In this document: positions 26,407-35,545 of the stretch, one piece after another
Position numbering within the stretch: the first letter of the stretch is position 1
Layout of the letters: each line of letters starts with the position of its first letter
Translations under genes and position numbers: made by a program
Assembly: GCA_001749745.1 (NCBI GenBank)
Contig: JWTM01000186.1
Coordinates: 1-64,000 of the forward strand
Source: Candidatus Marispirochaeta associata
Lineage (GTDB): Bacteria; Spirochaetota; Spirochaetia; JC444; Marispirochaetaceae
Direction: 5' to 3'
Length of the DNA: 64,000 nucleotides
Notes under the pieces: model-generated
Told to the model about the DNA's origin: nothing
The model's database searches: none
What the model saw: only the letters and a program-made list of their open reading frames with translations

Positions 26407-27653
26407 ATACCCCCCTGGCCGAGCAGCCGCGAATCGTTCTATTCGGCATTCGCAACGCCGGAAAGAGCTCCCTCATGAACGCCCTCTTCGGAAAGCCGGT
26501 GGCCATCGTCTCGGATACCCCGGGAACCACCACCGACCCGGTTACCCGCAGCTTCGAGATCCCGGGCCTGGGACCGGCCGCCTTCGTGGACACCGCCGGG
26601 ATAGACGATGAGGGCGAGCTCGGCGCCCAGCGCATCCGGGCCGCCCTCTCCCGGGCCGAGAGCGCCGACCTGGTTATCATGGTCAGCGCCGCTTCGGCCG
26701 AGGCGACGGAAGCGGAGCGGGAGCTCTACCGCAAGCTCTTCCGGACTGAGAAGAAGCGGACGACCCCCTCCCTGCTGGTCTTGAGCCGAGGAGCCGCGAG
26801 TCCCCATCCGGAGAAGGCGGCCTGGCTCGAACAGTCCGGCGGCCTCCGGGTGGAGAGTCCCACAGGCCAAGGGATAGCGGATCTGATGAGCGAGATCTCC
26901 GCCTTACGGCCGGAGCCGGAGCCGACGCCCCTGGAAGGGCTCGTCTCCGAGGGCGATCTGGTTGTACTGGTTACCCCCATCGACCTGGCAGCACCCAAAG
27001 GGAGATTGATTCTGCCCCAGGTGGAGACCCTGCGGGATGCCCTGGACCGGGACTGCGCCGCGTTGGTGGTCAAGGAGCGGGAGCTCGGCCGCTTCTACAG
27101 TCGTTTGCCGGAGCGTCCTAAGCTGGTGGTAACCGACAGCCAGGCCTTCCATAAGGCGGCTGCCGATATCCCCGACGATCAGCCGCTGACCAGCTTCTCG
27201 ATCCTTTTCGCCCGCAAAAAGGGCGACCTAAAGCGTTACCAGGCGGGGCTGGAGGCTGTGGATCAGCTACCTGCCGGAGCGCGGGTATGCATCCTCGAGG
27301 GCTGCTCCCACCACCGCCAGGCCGACGATATCGGTACGGTCAAGATCCCCCGGCTGATCCGGCAGCTGATAAGCCGAGACGCGCAATTCGACTTCCGACG
27401 CTCCCTCCCCTCGGCCGAGGAGCTCGCGGCAACCGATCTGGTGATCATGTGCGGAAGCTGTATGCAGACCCGGGGCAAGGTCTTGAGTCGCCTCGACCGT
27501 TTCGAGGAGGCGGGGGTGCCGGTCCTCAATTACGGCCTCTTTTTGGCTTGGGCCAACGGACTGATCCCGCGGGCCCTTGAGCCGATGGAACTCCTACTTC
27601 CTAGGAATCCGATCCACATTGATCGAATCGTCGAAGGTGAACCACCAGTGTAG
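26403..27653 (+). CDS. hydF: [FeFe]-hydrogenase maturation GTPase HydF
   Basis: The 416-residue protein is the scaffold and carrier that assembles the 2Fe subcluster and delivers it to the hydrogenase. The GTPase domain shows the P-loop GIRNAGKSSL near residue 14, DTPGTTTDPV and DTAGIDDEG. A dimerisation domain follows, and the C-terminal cluster-binding domain has the CxH (GCSHHRQ near residue 305) and CxxC (MCGSCM near 356) pattern of HydF. The ATG at 26403 overlaps the lyase stop (ATGA) and GGAGAAG lies in front. It ends the hyd operon and overlaps the convergent giant kinase gene by 60 bp. No hydrogenase structural gene is present in the window. Confidence 0.94.
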   Translation: MNTPLAEQPRIVLFGIRNAGKSSLMNALFGKPVAIVSDTPGTTTDPVTRSFEIPGLGPAAFVDTAGIDDEGELGAQRIRAALSRAESADLVIMVSAASAEATEAERELYRKLFRTEKKRTTPSLLVLSRGAASPHPEKAAWLEQSGGLRVESPTGQGIADLMSEISALRPEPEPTPLEGLVSEGDLVVLVTPIDLAAPKGRLILPQVETLRDALDRDCAALVVKERELGRFYSRLPERPKLVVTDSQAFHKAAADIPDDQPLTSFSILFARKKGDLKRYQAGLEAVDQLPAGARVCILEGCSHHRQADDIGTVKIPRLIRQLISRDAQFDFRRSLPSAEELAATDLVIMCGSCMQTRGKVLSRLDRFEEAGVPVLNYGLFLAWANGLIPRALEPMELLLPRNPIHIDRIVEGEPPV

Positions 27654-30600
27654 GCCGTCGGTCGATTCATAGCGAACCTCTCCCAGGAGCTGATGCTCGA
27701 TCAGGCTGAATACGGTCTGTAACCCGACGGAGGAGCTCTGCCGCAAATCTGTGCCGGGATCGATCCCCCGGCCGTTATCGCTATAGCTCAGCTCTATGCC
27801 GGGCTCTAAGCCCCGCAGACCGATTCGGATCAGATCATCCCTTGACGGGGCGGCCGCAGAGTCGGGTAAGCCATGCTTCAGGGAGTTTGCCATCAGCTCG
27901 GCAATGATCATCCCCACCGGAATGGCCGCATCGATCGATACATGAAGATTTTCTATCTGGCGTTCGCAGCGAACGGGACGCTGATCAGAGGCGCCGCTGT
28001 GGATCAGCATCGTCGAGAGCTCCTCGATATAGTGGCCCAGGTCGATCTGGGTAAGGTCGTCGCTCTGGTAGAGCATCTGATGCACCAACGCCATGGAGCG
28101 GATCTTATTCGATATCTCTCCTATGATCTGCTCCAGCTCGGGGCTTTTATGGGAGAGGGACTTCATCCGCATCAGCGAGATGATCACCTGCATGTTGTTC
28201 TTGGTTCGGTGGTAGAGCTCCTTCAAAAGGAGATCCCGCTCCTCCAGGTCCCGGCGGATTCTCTGCTCGGCCTCTTTGCGCTTGGTTATATCCTGATGGG
28301 TACCGATAAGCCGCACAGCCTTGCCGTCGGCATTGAAGACCGCCTGCGCCCGGGAGAGAACGTCGACCCAATGGCCCTTCTTGTGCCTCATCCGGAACTC
28401 CATCTCGAAGCGGTCCCGTTTCCCTTGGCTCAGCTCATCGAGCATCTGCCAGCTCCGCGCGACGTCCTCCGGGTCGGTCAGCTGCTCCCAGATTGAGAAC
28501 TCGTTGGGGAGTTCATTCATTTCATAGCCGAGGATGCGCTTCCAGCCGGGAGAGAAGTAGACCTCATTCCTCTCGATGTTCCAGTCGTAGAGACCGTCGT
28601 GAGAAGCCTCCATGGCCAGCTCGAAGCGTTCCTCACTCGTCCGCAGAGCCTCCTCTACCGCCTTCCGGTCGCTGATATCCGAATGGGTGCCCACGAAACG
28701 GATCGGATTTCCCTCCCTGTCCCAGGCGGCGATCTTTCCCCGGGACCGGATCCACATCCAGGCGCCGTCTTTGCGGCGGAATCGAAACTCGACGTCGTAC
28801 TGATCTCTCTTTCCTTCAATATAGGCTGCTATCGCCAGCCGGCAATCCTCGACATCATCGGGATGAACCCGCTCTTCCCAGGCGACAAAATTCTCAGGGA
28901 ACTCGTACGGGGTGTATCCCGCCATTCTATAGTAGCGTTCGTCGAAGGCGACGTAGTTACTGCGGAGATCCCAGTCCCAGATCCCGTCCTGAGCGCCGGC
29001 CAGGGCCATATCGAGCCGTTCTTCGTTGGCGCGAAGTTCCGCTTCGGCCCGTACCCGTTCGGTAATGTCGTTACCGAAGCCGATGATCTCGATTATCTCT
29101 CCTCGGTCATCCCTCCGTGTCAGGCTCTGCCAGGCGACAGTTCTCACTTCGCCGCTCTTGCAGGTCAGCCGCATCTCATAGCCTTCTACATCACTGATCT
29201 TGAGCCGTGCGAACAGATCCTCTACCTGGGAGTAATCGTCTCCGGGGTAGAAGGTCTCCCACCAATTTTTACCTACCAGCTCATCCCGGCTATAGCCGGT
29301 AATCCTTTCGATCGCGGGATTGACGAAGTTTGTTATTCCGCCCCGGGCGATCCCGCAGATAAGACTGGGAGAGTGCTTAATCAGATTGTTGCTGTATGTC
29401 CGCTCCCGATTTAAGTTTGCGAAGAGTCCGGCGTTTTCGATCGAAATCGCCGCCTGAGTCAACAATACCTCCAGAATCGAGAGCCGGTCCCGGCCGAAGA
29501 CATTGGTCAGCTTCCCGTTCTCGAGATAGAGAAGGCCGGTCTGAGTCTGCTGATGGATGATCGGCATACAGAGGATCGATCTGGAACGCTGAGAGCGGAC
29601 ATAGGCATCTTCCTTGAAGCGTTCGTCGCTGTAGGCATCTGCGAGAATGAGGGCTTCTCCTCTCTTCGCTACCTGATTCACCACGGAGCGGGCTATGTCC
29701 GGATACTCCTCCAAGGGTGTAGCCTTTCGAGTTTCCACCGTTTTTCCTGGCAGTGCCAGGACGGCTTGCACCCAGTAGCGCTGCTTTTCCTTCAAGATCA
29801 GAACGCCTCTATCGGCGCCGGCGTTCTCTACGGCGATAGAGATCAGCCGCGCCTGGAGTTCCCGATAATCCACTTCCCTGGAGATTGCTTGGGAGGCCTT
29901 GATGATACTCTGTTGATCGATATGGGATTCACTGAGGCTCCGACTGCTGGTGGTCGGCGTTTCCGAATGCTGGAGCAGCCAGGAGTAGGTCTGCTTGAGC
30001 TGACTGCATTTCGATACAGCGCCCCAGCGTTGATAGAGTTGTAAGGCCTCATTCAGGTAGGTGGCGGCGATCCGTTCGATTCCCCGGTCGAGATAGAAGC
30101 CTGCGGCCAGTTCGAAGGCGAGAGCCTCTTCCTGCAGAAATCCGCCGTCCCGAGCGCCTTCTATCGCCCGTTCGTACCACTCCATGGCCACCGAGCGCTT
30201 TTCACTCCTCAGGATCTCCGCCTGTAACAGCGCGTGTTTGTGGCTGAAGTTCTCCGGTGCTGATTCGGCCCACTCCTCCATGCGAATGAGGGTCTCCTCC
30301 ACTCGGGGGCTCGTCCCGGTTCGAGCTATATCCGTAAGGGAGGCATAGAAGCGATGTAGAGCGGCGGTATACTTACCGGTAGCGCCGTCGAGATGCTCCT
30401 CCCCCCGAAGTGCGGCTTCGGCCGCCAAGTCATAGCGTCGGTAGAGGTAGTTCAGCATGCAGCTGCTTAAATAGAGGTAGCAGAGGGACATCTTGTCGTT
30501 GGCGGCAAGATGGCGGGATAGATTCTCCCGGGTACTGTACTCGGCTCCTTCCAGGACTAGTGCGGGCGGGAGGGGGGCGCGCAGGTCTTGGACTGTCTGT

Positions 30601-33600
30601 AGATGGATCCGGTTCCAACTGAGGGGATCGGCCTGGTTGAGCCGTTCGATCCCGCGGGTATATTTATCCAGCTCCTCTTCTACCGCGGAAAGGGGCCGTC
30701 CGCTGAAAAATAGGTAACAGCAGTATATATGAGCGGAGTAGGCGGCAAATTCGATATCGCCGAGCTCCATGCCGTCGGTATAGTTTCTCTCCAGTTCCGG
30801 GAGGGATACGGAGATATGCTGTTTCCAGGGCCGAACGAGATCGTTGAAGACATGGGTCGTCTTGGTCTGTATTTGTTTGTCGCCCTGCCGTGCCTGCATT
30901 CTGATCCCGGCGAGTCCTGTATGATAACCAAGATCGATGTCTCCGGTAATACCGCATAGCACGACGCCGAGGAATACCAAGGCATAGCTGGTCTCCGGTG
31001 CAAAACCAGCCTGCATCGATAGTTCGACCTGCTTGATTATCAAGAGGATCATCAAGTTCGGCGAAGCGACGAAAGCGGCGGAGGTCGCCGTCGCCATTAT
31101 TTGCATGCTCAAGAGGAGCGTCTGATCGTTCATTCGCCGGGAATCGATATACTCTTCCGCATTTTTTTTCTTTAAGCGATTCTTCAAGCCGGAGAGACTC
31201 TCCTGGACTACTGTGCCGGAGGGCGTCTCCTCCAGCTCGATCCCGAGCTTCCGCAGCAATGAGACCGCCACGGTAATCCCTTGCTTGCGTTGATTCTGGG
31301 CGATCAGGGCTTGAATCTCTATCCGTCGAATCCGGGCCTCGTCATCTAGGGAACGCAGTCGGGGAGTAAGCTCGTTAATAAGTCGTTCCATCTCGTCGTA
31401 TTCACCGTCTAAAAAGGCGGAATCAATCGCTTCTAGATGGAGATCGAAAAAAAGATCACCGTCAAGATGGGCGGGGTCGGGCGGGAGGCAGTCGATACCT
31501 GAGCTGAGATATCCGAAGGCCGCCGCGTAGGCGGCGGAGGATTTGGCCTTGCGGCCCGCAGTCAGGAAAAGGCGGGCTAGACCTTCCCGCTCGTCGCTAT
31601 CGCTTACCAGACTGAGAGCCCGGGTAAACTGAGTAGCTATGGTTAGGATTCTCTCAGGCAAGAGTTCGTCCGAGGTGTGTTTGAGAAGATGCCTGCCGAT
31701 AGTCAAATGGGTCTGTTTGCGGCTGGCCTCGGAATCCTTCCCATATGCCGCCTCTCTGACCCGGTCGTGGAGAAAGCGGAATCGAGCTCGATCCATGCGA
31801 GGCAGGATTTTATAGTCGCCGCTTAAGGGGGTGATCAGGCCTTCATGAAGGGCGGGCTCGAGGCGGGTAAAGGTCTCGTCGGGCGCTAGATCGAGAATTA
31901 TACCCAGGTCCTGCAGGCTAAACTCGTCACCGATGCAGGCGCTCAGATGCAGGATCCTCACCGAATCGGCAGGCAGCCGATCGATTCGTTCCGCCATCAT
32001 AAGGGCCAAGTTCTCATTCGGGTACTTGCGTCGGATCCGCGATGTATCCCATTGCCATAGTCGCAAGGCATGATCGAAGGTAAGCAACTCTTCATCGGCC
32101 AGCATCTGTATGTACTGATGAGTGTGGAAGGCGTTGCCGTCCGTCATTTCGTGGATCAGCTCGGCCAGATCCGAGATTCCTTCCGTTTGGCCATTCAGGC
32201 TGTCCGCCAGAAGCGCCTCGATATCCGCGTGCTCCAGGTTTGTCACCTTGATTTCTGTGAATGTCGTATCATTTATAGAGAGCTGCTTACGAAGTTGATG
32301 CAATGGATCGCCGGGATAAATCTCGTTAGACCGAAACGAGAGCAGCAGGAGTAGGTGGCGCATCTCCTCGTCTGTTGCCAGAGCCCGAATAATCTGCAAT
32401 GAGGCGGAGTCCGCCCACTGAAGATCATCGAAGAAGAGAACCAGGGGATGCGTTGTACTGCACAGAATTTTTACCAAGCTGCGGAAGAGGAACTCCAGAC
32501 GATTCTGTGCTTCTGTACCGCTTAAAACGGGTGCGTGGGGCTGTTCGCCGATTAAGCGCTTCAGTTCGGGAACTATTTCGATTAGAGCGCCGGCGTTCGT
32601 CCCCAGCGCATGCACTATCTTGTCCGGGGCCGTCTTCACCGTACGGCAGAGCTCGTTGAATGCCTTGCTGATCGCCAGGTAGGGGGTGTCCCGTTGAAGC
32701 GGATTGAACTTGCCCGCTGCAAAGTTTCCCCGTTTGGCGGTTACCGGCTTGTAGATCTCACGGATCAAGGCAGTTTTTCCGGCGCCCGAAGGTCCGGAGA
32801 TAAATACGGTTTGCGCCGCCCCATCGGCAACCCGGTCGAAGAGGGCGAAGAGCTCTTCCGTCTCATCTTCGCGGCCGTAGAGTTTCTGGGATACCTGGAT
32901 AATTCGGGGGATGTCGTTCTCTGCCAAGGGGAAGGCCATGATTGCGCCGGTCTCTTCATAAGCTTGCTTGCAGCGCTCTAAATCGGCCGACAGCCCCAGA
33001 ACCGACTGGTAGCGATCCTCGGCGCTTTTTGCCAGCAGTTTCATCACGATCGCCGACACAACCTGAGGGAGTGGGGAGTTCCGTTTTACCGGTGGGGGCG
33101 GATTCTTCGCAATATGGCTGTGAACAAGCTCAATGGCGACCTGCTCGCCAAAGGGGAGGGTCCCGGTAAGGAGCTGATAGAAGGTTACCCCCAGGGAGTA
33201 GAGATCCGCCCGGTAGTCGGTAACCCTGTTTACCCTTCCGGTCTGCTCCGGTGCGATATAGGCGAGGGTTCCTTCCAACCCGCTAACGGGGGTAATACCC
33301 ATCGACTCACGTTTCATCCGGCTGGCGAGCTGAAAGTCGATGAGCTTGAGGCGCTCGAAACCACTATCGACTACAATGTTGGTCGGATTGATATCCTTAT
33401 GGACTATGTTCAATGAATGAACAGTTTCCAGGGCGGCGCAGATCTTAATCGCCAGGTCAAGAAAGGTGGCAAGCTCGAAGCCCTCCGACGGAATAAGGTT
33501 CGCCAGGGCCTGCATCCCCTCGTCGGGAAAAACGATCAGCGCATTGCCGTTGATCTCGGAGAACTCGAAGGGGAGCACCGCAAAGCGTCCATCAAGTAAT

Positions 33601-33764
33601 CGACACATCTCATACTCATGACGCAATAGATAGTCGCGTTCCGTCCCGGCTCTTCCAATCTTCAGGATCACCGGTTGATTGTCCCCTTTGCGCACTGCTT
33701 TTTGAACCTGGACTGTTTCACTAGCGTGCAGGGTCTCGTGTATGTCGAAGCGGTCGGCAATCAC
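27594..33764 (-). CDS. Giant Ser/Thr kinase-AAA-GAF-PAS-histidine kinase hybrid
   Basis: This protein of about 2056 residues starts with a Ser/Thr kinase domain (HKDINPTNIVV, IDFQLAS in place of the usual DFG, GTLAYIAPEQTGR). Next come an AAA ATPase (SGPSGAGKTALIREIY, LVLFFDDLQWADSAS) and a long helical repeat region. From near residue 1290 there is a GAF domain, then three PAS domains near 1455, 1585 and 1710. It ends in a HisKA_2/HATPase unit (ELYHRTKNNMQVIISLMRMKS, LSYSDNGRGIDPG). No membrane helix is obvious, so it is a cytoplasmic signalling hub. The GTG at 33764 is the most likely start, because an upstream in-frame TTG at 33860 coincides with the promoter -35. Signal and targets are unknown. 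Confidence 0.85.
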   Translation of the reverse strand: MIADRFDIHETLHASETVQVQKAVRKGDNQPVILKIGRAGTERDYLLRHEYEMCRLLDGRFAVLPFEFSEINGNALIVFPDEGMQALANLIPSEGFELATFLDLAIKICAALETVHSLNIVHKDINPTNIVVDSGFERLKLIDFQLASRMKRESMGITPVSGLEGTLAYIAPEQTGRVNRVTDYRADLYSLGVTFYQLLTGTLPFGEQVAIELVHSHIAKNPPPPVKRNSPLPQVVSAIVMKLLAKSAEDRYQSVLGLSADLERCKQAYEETGAIMAFPLAENDIPRIIQVSQKLYGREDETEELFALFDRVADGAAQTVFISGPSGAGKTALIREIYKPVTAKRGNFAAGKFNPLQRDTPYLAISKAFNELCRTVKTAPDKIVHALGTNAGALIEIVPELKRLIGEQPHAPVLSGTEAQNRLEFLFRSLVKILCSTTHPLVLFFDDLQWADSASLQIIRALATDEEMRHLLLLLSFRSNEIYPGDPLHQLRKQLSINDTTFTEIKVTNLEHADIEALLADSLNGQTEGISDLAELIHEMTDGNAFHTHQYIQMLADEELLTFDHALRLWQWDTSRIRRKYPNENLALMMAERIDRLPADSVRILHLSACIGDEFSLQDLGIILDLAPDETFTRLEPALHEGLITPLSGDYKILPRMDRARFRFLHDRVREAAYGKDSEASRKQTHLTIGRHLLKHTSDELLPERILTIATQFTRALSLVSDSDEREGLARLFLTAGRKAKSSAAYAAAFGYLSSGIDCLPPDPAHLDGDLFFDLHLEAIDSAFLDGEYDEMERLINELTPRLRSLDDEARIRRIEIQALIAQNQRKQGITVAVSLLRKLGIELEETPSGTVVQESLSGLKNRLKKKNAEEYIDSRRMNDQTLLLSMQIMATATSAAFVASPNLMILLIIKQVELSMQAGFAPETSYALVFLGVVLCGITGDIDLGYHTGLAGIRMQARQGDKQIQTKTTHVFNDLVRPWKQHISVSLPELERNYTDGMELGDIEFAAYSAHIYCCYLFFSGRPLSAVEEELDKYTRGIERLNQADPLSWNRIHLQTVQDLRAPLPPALVLEGAEYSTRENLSRHLAANDKMSLCYLYLSSCMLNYLYRRYDLAAEAALRGEEHLDGATGKYTAALHRFYASLTDIARTGTSPRVEETLIRMEEWAESAPENFSHKHALLQAEILRSEKRSVAMEWYERAIEGARDGGFLQEEALAFELAAGFYLDRGIERIAATYLNEALQLYQRWGAVSKCSQLKQTYSWLLQHSETPTTSSRSLSESHIDQQSIIKASQAISREVDYRELQARLISIAVENAGADRGVLILKEKQRYWVQAVLALPGKTVETRKATPLEEYPDIARSVVNQVAKRGEALILADAYSDERFKEDAYVRSQRSRSILCMPIIHQQTQTGLLYLENGKLTNVFGRDRLSILEVLLTQAAISIENAGLFANLNRERTYSNNLIKHSPSLICGIARGGITNFVNPAIERITGYSRDELVGKNWWETFYPGDDYSQVEDLFARLKISDVEGYEMRLTCKSGEVRTVAWQSLTRRDDRGEIIEIIGFGNDITERVRAEAELRANEERLDMALAGAQDGIWDWDLRSNYVAFDERYYRMAGYTPYEFPENFVAWEERVHPDDVEDCRLAIAAYIEGKRDQYDVEFRFRRKDGAWMWIRSRGKIAAWDREGNPIRFVGTHSDISDRKAVEEALRTSEERFELAMEASHDGLYDWNIERNEVYFSPGWKRILGYEMNELPNEFSIWEQLTDPEDVARSWQMLDELSQGKRDRFEMEFRMRHKKGHWVDVLSRAQAVFNADGKAVRLIGTHQDITKRKEAEQRIRRDLEERDLLLKELYHRTKNNMQVIISLMRMKSLSHKSPELEQIIGEISNKIRSMALVHQMLYQSDDLTQIDLGHYIEELSTMLIHSGASDQRPVRCERQIENLHVSIDAAIPVGMIIAELMANSLKHGLPDSAAAPSRDDLIRIGLRGLEPGIELSYSDNGRGIDPGTDLRQSSSVGLQTVFSLIEHQLLGEVRYESTDGLHWWFTFDDSINVDRIPRK

Positions 33765-33831
33765 TTGGGTGTCCTCGTCGCTGTAGTTCTTACTCTCCTG
33801 ATCAGGCCGCGACCATCCGCAACCTCCCTCT

Positions 33832-33860
33832 AGTATAGTAGATGCAGAATAGGAATACAA
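33832..33860 (-). promoter_or_regulatory. Promoter of the giant kinase gene
   Basis: TTGTAT (33855-33860), 17 nt and TATACT (33832-33837) on the minus strand. The leader of about 60 nt contains AGGGAGG followed by a tiny frame, ATG GTC GCG GCC TGA, before the chosen GTG. Confidence 0.6.
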
Positions 33861-33933
33861 ATAGATTTATATATGGCATAAATAGCTTGTTCTGTCGGCC
33901 GGTGGCTAGTAAGTTTCCAGTAAGAGGTGCAGT

Positions 33934-35010
33934 ATGGACAGAATACGAAGATCTCTGCTGGCAACAGCATTCCTGTTGATCTTTCTCTCACCGGTGTTCT
34001 CCCAGGAATTGACCGTCGGGGTGGTCGAGTTCGAGGAGAAGAACGATATCGGTCTGCAGAATGCCGGCCGGATTGTCGCCGAATGGGTGGTTACCGAGTT
34101 AAAGCAGCTAGATCGCTTTCAGATAGCCGAACGACTCTTGATGCAGCAGGTGCTGGAGGAACAGGAGCTGATGCTATCCGGGGTTATCGACGACGAACAG
34201 GTGGTGGAGATCGGCAAGCTCTATGGAGTCGATGCGATCGTTACCGGTTCGGTGATGAAGGTTGGCGACAGCATAAATATCACCGCCCGGATCGTGAATG
34301 TCGGCACCGCCGAGGTCCTGAAGACGGCTTCCGGTCGGGTTGTCTCCCTGAACGATCTAGAGCAGGAGTCCTACATCCTGGCCAATAACCTGAGCGATAT
34401 ATCCCGGGAGGAGTTTATCGTGCGCCAGGCGGTGGCGGAGAAGCAAAATCAGCGTCTGGAGGTCGGCGGAGGCATAGCCGCCGGTTGGAACAACGCCGAT
34501 TCGGGACCGATTCTGCTGGATGTCTTCTTCCGTTATCAATCGCCGCTCTTCGGTGCCTTCATCAACGGCGCACCGGTGGGGGGGATTCAGAATGTCGATA
34601 TCGGCGGTAACTTCAATGTTACCCATTATCTCGGTTTAGGGGCTATGGTCGGTATGTGGTTCGATAACGCCATCGACTATGTGGATGCTAACTATGTATT
34701 ATTTGGGATCGTTGGGCGTCCAGTGGTGGCTGTGGACTTCGGTCTCTTCTTTGGCGGTACCCTGGGCGGAACCGTTTGGACCGAGGATAACAATGATGTC
34801 AAGGTAGACGGCGGTTGGGGATTCGGCAACTATACTGTCTGGGTTCAGTATCGCGTCAATGAGAGCTATTCGATAATGATTCGGGCTCAGGGAGTCGAGC
34901 TGTATGACCTGGAGGATCAACTCCCGCCGGGTTACCAGTATCCGAATGCCGACTACGAGTACCGGGGCGGGAAATTCTCGATTATCTTCAACTACTCGTT
35001 TCTGATCTAA
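33934..35010 (+). CDS. CsgG/FlgO-like domain fused to an outer-membrane beta-barrel
   Basis: The 358-residue protein has a cleavable signal peptide (LLATAFLLIFLSPVFSQ). Residues 25-150 resemble the CsgG/FlgO/LpoB-type domain (VGVVEFEEKNDIGLQNAGRIVAEWVVTELKQLDRFQIAER, LYGVDAIVTGSVMKVGDSINITARIVN). The remainder alternates aromatic and polar residues in strands (GGGIAAGWNN, LLDVFFRYQSPLFGAF, FGLFFGGTLGG, YTVWVQYRVNESYS) and ends in FSIIFNYSFLI, the terminal strand signature of outer-membrane barrels. Such two-part proteins are frequent in spirochaetes and have no assigned role. It is divergent from the giant kinase. An AAGAGG site precedes the ATG. Confidence 0.75.
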   Translation: MDRIRRSLLATAFLLIFLSPVFSQELTVGVVEFEEKNDIGLQNAGRIVAEWVVTELKQLDRFQIAERLLMQQVLEEQELMLSGVIDDEQVVEIGKLYGVDAIVTGSVMKVGDSINITARIVNVGTAEVLKTASGRVVSLNDLEQESYILANNLSDISREEFIVRQAVAEKQNQRLEVGGGIAAGWNNADSGPILLDVFFRYQSPLFGAFINGAPVGGIQNVDIGGNFNVTHYLGLGAMVGMWFDNAIDYVDANYVLFGIVGRPVVAVDFGLFFGGTLGGTVWTEDNNDVKVDGGWGFGNYTVWVQYRVNESYSIMIRAQGVELYDLEDQLPPGYQYPNADYEYRGGKFSIIFNYSFLI

Positions 35011-35016
35011 GCGGCC

Positions 35017-35424
35017 CTAGATCAACCCGATAATCAAGGACATCCCGGCGAAGGTGACCAGGTTGTTGCCGATATTGATCAGGAAAAGAGCTCGGGGTTT
35101 CTTTTCGTAGAGTACCTGGTTGAAGAAGGGGGGAACCAGAAAGAGCAGCCACACGAAGATCCCGAGGAAGAGACCGCCGAAAATGCCGGTAAAGCCGGTG
35201 AAATTCTGGAGCAGCGCAAATCCGAAGGCTTCGGCCAAGGCCACTCCCAAGGCTCCCAAGAGGATCGCGGGAGTCATACCGCCCTGAAGATCATCCTCCT
35301 TGAAGCCGAGGAGTTGCGACCAGCGTTCGCCGAAGAGGAGCGGACTATACCAGAGGCTGCCGATAACGAAGTTATAGATAACCGCTATTAGAATCCCCAA
35401 GAGATTGATCTGAAACTGTTCCAT
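35017..35424 (-). CDS. DUF1761-family membrane protein
   Basis: The 135-residue protein is almost wholly hydrophobic with four predicted membrane helices (LLGILIAVIYNFVIGSLWYS, AILLGALGVALAEAFGFALL, IFGGLFLGIFVWLLFLVPPFF, NNLVTFAGMSLIIGLI). The FVIGSLWYSPLLFGERW stretch is characteristic of DUF1761. Function is unknown. Two adjacent ATG codons occur; the second, at 35424, lies 5 nt after AAGGAGG and is preferred, while the first, at 35427, would be only 2 nt away. It is convergent with the CsgG/barrel gene and ends 6 bp from it. Confidence 0.85.
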   Translation of the reverse strand: MEQFQINLLGILIAVIYNFVIGSLWYSPLLFGERWSQLLGFKEDDLQGGMTPAILLGALGVALAEAFGFALLQNFTGFTGIFGGLFLGIFVWLLFLVPPFFNQVLYEKKPRALFLINIGNNLVTFAGMSLIIGLI

Positions 35425-35510
35425 CATGGCCTCCTTATCCTACAGTGAGTATAGCGCGAAGCCTCGCATTGTACCAAGCATCTATTTTCCTCATTTGTCT
35501 TCCTTCAGGC

Positions 35511-35539
35511 TTGTAAGCCTCACAAATTATGTTTAATAT
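35511..35539 (+). promoter_or_regulatory. Leaderless-type promoter of the GGDEF gene
   Basis: TTGTAA (35511-35516), 17 nt and TAATAT (35534-35539) end 6 nt before the ATG at 35546. There is no Shine-Dalgarno. Confidence 0.6.
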
Positions 35540-35545
35540 CTCCAC

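Noticed and set aside
33858..33860. TTG as start of the giant kinase
   Set aside because: The TTG is the beginning of the -35 box of a good promoter (TTGTAT-17-TATACT), so it would lie upstream of the transcript.
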